A stretch of DNA of 64,000 bases from Paenibacillus dakarensis (GTDB lineage: Bacteria > Bacillota > Bacilli > Paenibacillales > Paenibacillaceae): the NCBI RefSeq assembly GCF_001373415.1, contig NZ_CDSE01000018.1:35380-99379 (forward strand), in the 5' to 3' direction. Both the position numbers and the translations under genes were made by a program. A model generated the notes under the pieces. The model worked only from the letters and a program-made list of their open reading frames with translations, did not search any database and was not told where the DNA came from. Position 1 is the stretch's first letter. Every line of letters starts with the position of its first letter. Positions 55,454 to 61,887 of the stretch are shown here, one piece after another.

Positions 55454-55471
55454 CCGGAACTTGACCAAACA

Positions 55472-56380
55472 CTATGCCTTGAGAAAAAATTTTCGCCGGA
55501 GGCCTTCCCCGAGCAGATTGAATGTCACCACAATTAACATGAGGCCCAGAGCCGGATAGAATACAAAATCAAATTTACTCAAGAATATTTGCGTCTTGTA
55601 GTCAGAAATAAGCGTGGTCCAATTGAAGCTGGTGCTCACAAACTTCATGGTATAATAGTTGACTTCCTTCCATTCCTGAGTTATGAAGATGTCCATCACG
55701 GCCAGCTGGCCGAGCAGAATCGTCACTTTACCCATGTCCGCACAGAAGTTGACAATGAGCTCCGGGGTCATTGCAGGTATGTAATAAGCCCGGAGCTTTC
55801 TTTTTGCGCTTAAGCCCAGCGCTTCCCCCGCTTCCATATAGGTCTCCTTCGAGATCCGGTCAGCCTTGGCCTGCACCGTGATAGCGACTCTTCCTGCTTC
55901 AACCACGGCCAGAACAAAGAGAGACCAGAAGTAACGGTTCGGCGAAAACAGCAGGCTTGGAAGTGCCAGCAGCAGGATGGCCGAAAAAATGGACGGCAGG
56001 TAGGAAAAAAACTGATTCAGCAGCATGATCAGCTGATAGAAAAATCCATTCTTTTTTCGTGCTAACAACCCTAGCGGCACGCCGATCATATAGCGGAGAA
56101 CGGTGACCATCAATATGAGATAAAGCGTGTCTTCCGCAGCGACGACCACCTTGCTGAGATGGTCGACACCTTTTTTGTCCGTTCCGAGCCAGTTCTCTTC
56201 CGAGGGGGCAAAGGCTGGCAGCTGGAGCTTGCCGCCGGGCTTATCTACCCAGCGGAAGGTTTCGCCTTTCAGCTCCTTATCGATCAAAGGCAGATGCGGT
56301 CCTACATACATAATGAACAGCAAAAGCAGCAGCATCCCGATGCCAATCCACAGCGGGGCATTTTTCTTCTTCTTCTTCAT
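55472..56380 (-). CDS. ABC transporter permease, DppC/OppC type, orphan
   Basis: 302 residues. Short Lys-rich N-terminus, a first membrane segment, extracellular loop, then four to five membrane segments with the docking motif EAGEALGLSAKRKLRAYYIP. DppC-like permeases belong to peptide/nickel/glycoside importers. GAGGTGAAAC precedes the ATG. Six bases after its partner. No binding protein or ATPase is encoded next to it. Confidence 0.85.
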   Translation of the reverse strand: MKKKKKNAPLWIGIGMLLLLLFIMYVGPHLPLIDKELKGETFRWVDKPGGKLQLPAFAPSEENWLGTDKKGVDHLSKVVVAAEDTLYLILMVTVLRYMIGVPLGLLARKKNGFFYQLIMLLNQFFSYLPSIFSAILLLALPSLLFSPNRYFWSLFVLAVVEAGRVAITVQAKADRISKETYMEAGEALGLSAKRKLRAYYIPAMTPELIVNFCADMGKVTILLGQLAVMDIFITQEWKEVNYYTMKFVSTSFNWTTLISDYKTQIFLSKFDFVFYPALGLMLIVVTFNLLGEGLRRKFFLKA

Positions 56381-56386
56381 TTTGTT

Positions 56387-57313
56387 TCACCTCATCATCG
56401 GATCATAATACTTTCTGGCAATTTGGCTGATCCACTGAACCAGCAATATCAACAACATGAAGCAGAAACTGATGCCGATAATGATACCAGGCTCATACTC
56501 ATAGCCAGTTCCGAAGTATGTGTTATAATCCAAAGCCAGGTACAGCCGCCAAGCCGCGCCTGGGAAACCGCGGTAAATCTCGACCATCAACAGGTTGGCC
56601 AGTATGTATACAAGCAAGGTCGGAAGCTGAATAATCACGGTGCCCATACTCCTCCGCAGCATATGCTTGATCAAAATCATCCGGTTGCTAAGTCCCTTCG
56701 CCTTGGCAAACAAGAGATACAGCTTTCCTTCCTGGTCCGCCAGCGAGGCCGAAGTAATGCTCGCAATATACACGATCGGATACAGCGACACCAGCAGTGT
56801 CGGTAGTATAAAACCTTGCCAGCCTTCGTCGGCAAAAAAGCGGATAGCGGTGACATGCTTAACGATAAACCACTGAACCAGCAGCAGGAAGAAAAAGTCC
56901 GGAACGGACTGGAACATCCAGGTCGTCCAGTTTCCCAGAATGTTAAGGCGGGTTTTGGATAGGCGGTAATCCAGAATGCCCTTCAGCACGCCAAATACAA
57001 AACCGATCACCAACGCTCCGCAAATGACAGCAAGGCTGTTGCCTACCGCCCGGATGACGGCTTCTCCAGCGGTTTCACCGTTAAACCGGGAAAAGCCAAG
57101 ACTTTTGTTTACGAACAGATCGGTAAAAAACTGCTTCACATTTGCTGCAAGTGCCTCGATTGCCGAGGTGCCAACGGTATAATCGACGGCTACCTTGTAC
57201 CCCTCTATGGAAAGCATAAGATGCCTAGGGTAAAGGACCGCCCCGATGATGAGTGAAAATGCAGCAAGATTAATCAGAAGTGATCGCAGCATTTGAATCC
57301 CTAAACGCGGCAT
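56387..57313 (-). CDS. ABC transporter permease, DppB/OppB type, orphan
   Basis: 308 residues, six membrane segments with the long first extracellular loop typical of DppB. Docking motif LLFAKAKGLSNRMILIKHML and the family-typical FPGAAW-like loop near the end. AAGGAGG lies 12 bases ahead of the ATG. Pairs with the DppC-like gene downstream. The expected two ATPases and binding protein are absent; the gene upstream ends in its own terminator. Confidence 0.85.
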   Translation of the reverse strand: MPRLGIQMLRSLLINLAAFSLIIGAVLYPRHLMLSIEGYKVAVDYTVGTSAIEALAANVKQFFTDLFVNKSLGFSRFNGETAGEAVIRAVGNSLAVICGALVIGFVFGVLKGILDYRLSKTRLNILGNWTTWMFQSVPDFFFLLLVQWFIVKHVTAIRFFADEGWQGFILPTLLVSLYPIVYIASITSASLADQEGKLYLLFAKAKGLSNRMILIKHMLRRSMGTVIIQLPTLLVYILANLLMVEIYRGFPGAAWRLYLALDYNTYFGTGYEYEPGIIIGISFCFMLLILLVQWISQIARKYYDPMMR

Positions 57314-57476
57314 AAAACCATTTCAACCTCCTTGATTCTCCTTGAATAAACCTGTGAATCCTGATTTTGGAACATCATTATGTAAAGTAGACCACAAGCC
57401 TGCGATTTCGTCTATAAATATATTAAAAATTTTATAATGATTACACTGGAGCATGGGGAGAAATGGAAAGACACAT

Positions 57477-57513
57477 AAAGAGGCAGCGCTCCATTCTGGA
57501 GCACTGCCTCTTT
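57477..57513 (-). terminator. Intrinsic terminator after DoxX gene
   Basis: GAGGCAG-C-GCTCC/GGAGC-A-CTGCCTC stem with a short loop, T-rich on both sides. Confidence 0.85.
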
Positions 57514-57596
57514 ATTAGAATACGGCACTGACGTGCCATATAGAATCCCGGGTACTGCCGGTAATCCGGCTGATTTCCCCACCGCCAATTCGTTAG

Positions 57597-58196
57597 TTAT
57601 AGCGCAGTATCTTCCGAGCTTGCCGTGGTTCGTCTTCTTTTCCATGGTGTACCGAACAATGGAAGTGCCCAGCGATCCAGGCCGTACCAGCCTGCCACCT
57701 TCCACGCCAGCACCAGCCACGTCGCCAAAATAAACAGCAGCGGGTTCGAGCTCACGGTTCCGGCAAATAGGAAGCTGGCATTCATAAGGCTGCCAAAGAA
57801 GGCAGCTATTCCTGTCAGAAGGCCGAGAATCAACCCCAAGCCAACCAGCACCTCACCGAACGCCACCATATAGGAGAAGAGCTTGGCATTGGGCAGAACC
57901 GCATTTTCCAGAAAGGACGCATACCACCCGGTAACATCCTTTCCTTCCTCCGCCTTTGCAAGCGCACCCTTCATAAAGCCTTCCACAGCGACCCCCGCAT
58001 TTTTTCCTGTCCATGCGTCGGATGTTACCTTCTTGATTCCTGCGGTCAGCCATTCATAACCCAGATACAGACGGATAATCAGCCATATCCAAGACGAGCG
58101 CGTGCTGTTGAAGAGAAACATTGAGACAGGATTCTCCGGCACAATTACATATTGACCTTCCTTGTAGCTCTGTCTAGCCAAATTCATCATCTCCAT
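57597..58196 (-). CDS. DoxX family membrane protein
   Basis: 199 residues with four membrane segments: RLYLGYEWLTAGIKKV (first helix, typical DoxX), MVAFGEVLVGLGLILGLLTG, FFGSLMNASFLFAG and a last helix near 165-185. DoxX/MauF-type proteins are linked to thiosulfate:quinone oxidation or redox homeostasis in some bacteria; the function in Bacillota is unclear. Single gene with its own terminator. Confidence 0.85.
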   Translation of the reverse strand: MEMMNLARQSYKEGQYVIVPENPVSMFLFNSTRSSWIWLIIRLYLGYEWLTAGIKKVTSDAWTGKNAGVAVEGFMKGALAKAEEGKDVTGWYASFLENAVLPNAKLFSYMVAFGEVLVGLGLILGLLTGIAAFFGSLMNASFLFAGTVSSNPLLFILATWLVLAWKVAGWYGLDRWALPLFGTPWKRRRTTASSEDTAL

Positions 58197-58269
58197 TCCG
58201 AATAAAATGATTTGTTCTATCTAATTCATCTAACCATATTCACAATTTCGACACAATATAAAATTTCGG

Positions 58270-58491
58270 CTAACAGTCCGCTGACAATATAAGCTCTCGA
58301 GCCGATTCAAGTGCCAACAACATATTTAACGATTCTTTCAACAGGGTTTTAACCCGCTTGTCAAAATCATCTTCATCAGTTTCATGATATTTCGCAATCA
58401 ATTTATTCACTTCATCAAACATTCCGAAATTGTCCCATTCACTCCACTCAACTGCTCCATATCTATGAAAATCCAGAGTATCCGTCTTCAT
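58270..58491 (-). CDS. Small acidic hypothetical protein
   Basis: 73 residues, acidic, mostly helical, no membrane segment and no recognised family. Starts with ATGA overlapping the stop of the acetyltransferase remnant, so translation may depend on that frame. GGGAG lies 15 bases upstream. Confidence 0.5.
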   Translation of the reverse strand: MKTDTLDFHRYGAVEWSEWDNFGMFDEVNKLIAKYHETDEDDFDKRVKTLLKESLNMLLALESARELILSADC

Positions 58492-58610
58492 AAATTCACA
58501 TTGTTTCTCCCTGCTAATCTCTCAACCTCATGCATTAGTTTGGTGCCGTAACCTAACATTCTATACTCAGGTTCTACATATAGTTCCAACAGATCTCTCC
58601 CAGTGGCCCA
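58488..58610 (-). pseudogene. GNAT acetyltransferase C-terminal fragment
   Basis: Forty codons, no start codon, preceded by an in-frame stop. LLELYVEPEYRMLGYGTKLMHEVERLA is the acetyl-CoA loop and following helix of a GNAT protein. The N-terminal two thirds are missing and the C-terminus is cut short. (The quoted motif spans 58516-58593; key residues are E-Y-R and G-Y-G-T.). Confidence 0.65.
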
Positions 58611-58829
58611 TCAAATCAAATTTATCCTATGGTTACCCGAAAGATCGTTAATGGCTTGAACAGCTAATTCCAAAGATATAATTCTCCGTTCTAGAAGTGT
58701 CCTTTGCGGGCTGCCTGCCTTTGACTTGGCATATACTTTTTCAATTGATGGGAGTAGCCCCATAAGAGTGTGACGAGCTTCTGCTAGATCATCCTGGTTA
58801 ATAGTGATGAGACTTTTGATGCCAAACAT
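58611..58829 (-). CDS. Small hypothetical protein
   Basis: 72 residues, helical, with a basic middle (SPQRTLLERRI). The ATG is preceded by a stop codon four codons earlier and has no ribosome binding site, so it may itself be a remnant. Directly abuts the acetyltransferase fragment. No family recognised. Confidence 0.4.
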   Translation of the reverse strand: MFGIKSLITINQDDLAEARHTLMGLLPSIEKVYAKSKAGSPQRTLLERRIISLELAVQAINDLSGNHRINLI

Positions 58830-59103
58830 ATTCGAGCATGGCTAAGCCAATGTAAAAAGCTTTGAGTCGTTTCTTTATTAAAGTAGTATTTGCACCTTTT
58901 TGAGTCATTTGGGCCAAGCCATTTTCGGATTTGCTGATTCCTCTAATATTTTTTTCATAAAAATGGTGCCCATGAACTACAACAACATATTCCAAAATAA
59001 AAATGGTCTTCGCATTGGTCCCATCAGATCATTCGCTGAGCTCTACTTATATGATAATCTAGTCCATGGAAAAATAACTAACATGAATGGAGTAGAGAAA
59101 CGA

Positions 59104-60027
59104 GTGAAGAATAAGGCCCTCTTATTAGTTTTAGCATTTTGTCTGACGGTAATGAATATATTCCCTTCCCCGGCTCATGCGGATAATGGAAATACAAAAG
59201 CTTTATGGGTATGGGATTTTTATGATGCAGCTTCAAATTCAACCAAGATCACGCAGTTGCTACAGTTTTTAAAGGATAATGAAATCAATTTGCTGTTCAT
59301 TGGAACAAGAAATACGTTACAGTATCAGCCGGAAACTTATGAAGAACTAATCCTAAGGGCACATGAAGAAGGGATACGTGTATTTTCGCTGGTGGGAAGA
59401 GCAAACTGGGCCCTGGAAAAATATCATCGCGATGCGTTAAAAGAAGTTCGGGAAGTTATCTCATTTAATAAGTTGCATCCGCTCAGCAAATTTGACGGAA
59501 TCCAATATGACGTTGAACCGCACACAATGGCTGAATTTAAAACCAAAAGAGGCTCCATTAGCTATCAATATATACAGATGTTAAAGAGAATAGCGAATGA
59601 AATTAGATTAAGTGAAGACAAGCTGGAGTTTAATGCAGCAATTCCGTTCTGGTATGCAACAGGCGAAAATCCGGTCATTGTTGAAACGGGCGGTGAGAAA
59701 AAGCCGCTAAGTTACTTTGTATTAGACATTGTGGACACCGCTACAATCATGGCGTATCGTGCCACGGGCGAGAGACAAATTCGTTCATCACAGGCGGAAG
59801 CCGATTATGCCGCAAGTATAGGCAAGAAGGTTTATATCGGCTCGGAGACTAAACCTCCGGACGGCAAAAGCATCATCAATGAAATTACTTACTATAATAA
59901 AGGTCTAAAATATATGAATCAGCAACTTAATACAGTCATGAATTATTTTGCAAATCACACCGGTTTTAGCGGTATTGCAATTCACGATTACCCTGCATTC
60001 AAGAAAATGCTGCAAAACGATCGGTAA
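59104..60027 (+). CDS. Secreted TIM-barrel-like protein, function unknown
   Basis: About 307 residues from the GTG at 59104, which follows GGAG by 11 bases and starts directly with a signal peptide (M-K-N-K-A-L-L-L-V-L, cleavage after A-H-A at about 26). The frame is open further upstream but that part lacks sense as protein. The mature part opens with ALWVWDFYD, has NLLFIGTRN, a GIQYDVEPH segment with Asp and Glu, and GIAIHDYPAF near the end: a pattern seen in barrel glycosidase-like proteins. DVE could hold catalytic acids, but no glycosidase family could be assigned. Exported; alone on the plus strand. Confidence 0.7.
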   Translation: MKNKALLLVLAFCLTVMNIFPSPAHADNGNTKALWVWDFYDAASNSTKITQLLQFLKDNEINLLFIGTRNTLQYQPETYEELILRAHEEGIRVFSLVGRANWALEKYHRDALKEVREVISFNKLHPLSKFDGIQYDVEPHTMAEFKTKRGSISYQYIQMLKRIANEIRLSEDKLEFNAAIPFWYATGENPVIVETGGEKKPLSYFVLDIVDTATIMAYRATGERQIRSSQAEADYAASIGKKVYIGSETKPPDGKSIINEITYYNKGLKYMNQQLNTVMNYFANHTGFSGIAIHDYPAFKKMLQNDR

Positions 60028-60069
60028 CCCTGCGAACGTAATCATGATAACCCTTATTTGTGTTGTTAT

Positions 60070-60528
60070 TTACTTTTCAATCTCAAATATGGAATCAACT
60101 ATTATTGGGAGATTATTTCGTACAGATACTGCTCCAAACACTGACCTTGCATGAACTCCCTTATCATCAAAAACATCATACAGAAGATCTGAAAATCCAT
60201 TAAGCACTTTATGATGCTCTTCAAATTCACCACTTGCATTAACGAAACCTTGGATCTTAACAGCTCTTTTGACTTTATCTAGTGAACCTAGTTCTGACTT
60301 TAATACTGCTAAAACCTCAATCCCTGCTTGTCTTGCAAACTGATAGCCTTGTTCCGTTGTAAAATCAATTCCCAACTTTCCTTTAGGGTTTCCAGCTGGT
60401 CCTTTGCCAGAAACAAATACAAAGCCATTCACAATAATGACATTTGCATACTTGGCTGCAGGTTCACTTGCTTCTGGCAGTGTAATATTAAGAGCTAACA
60501 ATTTCTTATCTATTAAAGAAATGCTCAT
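60070..60528 (-). CDS. RidA/YjgF family protein
   Basis: 152 residues. Matches the long RidA subfamily (YjgH-like): VIIVNGFVFVSGKGP, GYQFARQAGIEVL, and the C-terminal GVHARSVFGAVSVRNNLPI with the conserved Arg and Pro. RidA proteins hydrolyse reactive enamine/imine intermediates; this subfamily is less well characterised. Single gene. Confidence 0.9.
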   Translation of the reverse strand: MSISLIDKKLLALNITLPEASEPAAKYANVIIVNGFVFVSGKGPAGNPKGKLGIDFTTEQGYQFARQAGIEVLAVLKSELGSLDKVKRAVKIQGFVNASGEFEEHHKVLNGFSDLLYDVFDDKGVHARSVFGAVSVRNNLPIIVDSIFEIEK

Positions 60529-60629
60529 CAGAAAACCTCCAATGTAACAAATATTGGAAATAGTTTACTATCTTTATGGAACTTGGTCAATATTCGACAG
60601 CCAGAAGATTCAGGAGAATGATGCACGCC

Positions 60630-60660
60630 AAAAAAGGAGGACGCACAAACGCCCTCCTGT
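60630..60660 (-). terminator. Intrinsic terminator after aldo/keto reductase
   Basis: AGGAGG-ACG/CGC-CCTCCT stem with T-run TTTTTT on the minus strand. Confidence 0.75.
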
Positions 60661-60691
60661 CATATCATACTTTTATTCAATCCATCCTGAA

Positions 60692-61675
60692 TCAGTAAGC
60701 CCCGCGGATATGCTCTGCCACTTTTTCCTCATAAAACTGTTTCAGGCGCTGCATCTCCCCAGGCGAGAAGGAAGGAACGTCGATTGCTCCCAGATTATCT
60801 TCCACCTGGCGGGTGTTTTTAAAGCCAGGAATGACACATGTGATATCTGGACAGTCCAGAATCCAGCGCATCGAAGCCCGTGCCATGCTCACCCGGCCCT
60901 CCGCAATCCATGAAAGCTCTCTTGCCAACTCAACCCCTTTTTCAAAAGGCAGCCCTGCAAATGTCTCGCCGACATTGAACGCCTCACCGTTCGCATTAAA
61001 GTTCCGGTGATCATTCTCGCTAAAGGTCGTGTTCTCGTTAAACTTGCCGGTCAACAGGCCGCTTGCCAGAGGCAGACGAACCAGAATACCCCTGCCTGAT
61101 GCATTTGCTTTCGGGAAGAGCTCCTGAAGCGGCTTTTGGCGGAACAGATTGAAGATAAATTGCAGCGCTTTGACGCCCGGCACGCCAAGACAGTATAATC
61201 CTTCCTCCACCGTCTCCACACTAACACCATAGTGACGGATTTTCCCTTCCGCCTGCAGCTTGTCCAGCACTTCAAATACCCGGCCGTCCTTTAATACCTC
61301 AAGAGGCGGACAGTGAATCTGGTACAGGTCGATGCGCTCCCGCTCCAGACGCTTCAGGCTGTCCTCGCAGTAACGACGGACGACTTCCTCGGAATAGGTA
61401 TGGAGATCATGAATGTCTCCTGCCCGGCAAAATTTAGTAGCGATATGAACGGTATCTTCCTTGCCCTTGGTGGCTTTGGCAAGCAATTTCTCCGCATGTC
61501 CTCCACCATATACATCCGCAGTGTCAAAAAAGTTCACTCCACGGTCCATAGCCAGTTCCAAGCCCTTGATAGCTTCGGCATCACTCGACTGCCCCCAGTC
61601 ACCGCCAATCCCCCATGTGCCAAAGCTGACTTCGCTGATAGAAAGCTCCGTATCTCCAAGCTGACGATATTTCAT
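60692..61675 (-). CDS. Aldo/keto reductase
   Basis: 327 residues of the AKR barrel. Catalytic tetrad is visible: Asp and Tyr in NFFDTADVYGGG (Asp51/Tyr55 region), Lys in HIATKF, His in YQIHCPP. C-terminal ACT(V)IPGFKN region matches NADPH-binding. GGAGGAGG precedes the ATG. Reduces an aldehyde or ketone sugar, substrate unknown; could belong with the oxidoreductase upstream, from which a terminator separates it. Confidence 0.92.
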   Translation of the reverse strand: MKYRQLGDTELSISEVSFGTWGIGGDWGQSSDAEAIKGLELAMDRGVNFFDTADVYGGGHAEKLLAKATKGKEDTVHIATKFCRAGDIHDLHTYSEEVVRRYCEDSLKRLERERIDLYQIHCPPLEVLKDGRVFEVLDKLQAEGKIRHYGVSVETVEEGLYCLGVPGVKALQFIFNLFRQKPLQELFPKANASGRGILVRLPLASGLLTGKFNENTTFSENDHRNFNANGEAFNVGETFAGLPFEKGVELARELSWIAEGRVSMARASMRWILDCPDITCVIPGFKNTRQVEDNLGAIDVPSFSPGEMQRLKQFYEEKVAEHIRGAY

Positions 61676-61729
61676 AGATGATAGCCTCCTCCGGTTATTG
61701 TTAGCATTACCTATCCTTCAGCATATCGA

Positions 61730-61743
61730 TAAAATCGCTTTCA
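61730..61743. promoter_or_regulatory. cre-like site upstream of the aldo/keto reductase
   Basis: TAAAATCGCTTTCA matches the cre consensus except at the second base. It lies 55 bases ahead of the reductase start; the rest of the 200-base gap holds no gene. Confidence 0.45.
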
Positions 61744-61846
61744 TGCAATGACATGATCAAAGGGATGCAGCTGTCTCGACATTGACAACACTATTCCTTC
61801 ATAAACCCAGAACATATGCTGCTGCATGTGATATGTCATTCGACAT

Positions 61847-61883
61847 AAAAGGCAGCCGCCCCTGAAAGGGTAGGCTGCCTTAG
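61847..61883 (-). terminator. Intrinsic terminator after FAD oxidoreductase
   Basis: AAGGCAGCC/GGCTGCCTT stem with an inner CCCTTTCAGGGG element, followed by TTTTATG on the minus strand. Confidence 0.75.
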
Positions 61884-61887
61884 CTTT

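Noticed and set aside
58798..58995. 65-codon minus-strand frame
   Set aside because: TTG start without ribosome binding site, no family resemblance, overlaps another small frame and the leader of the secreted-protein gene.
58900..59103. N-terminal extension of the secreted protein
   Set aside because: The signal peptide begins only at 59104, where a GTG with a ribosome binding site is present.
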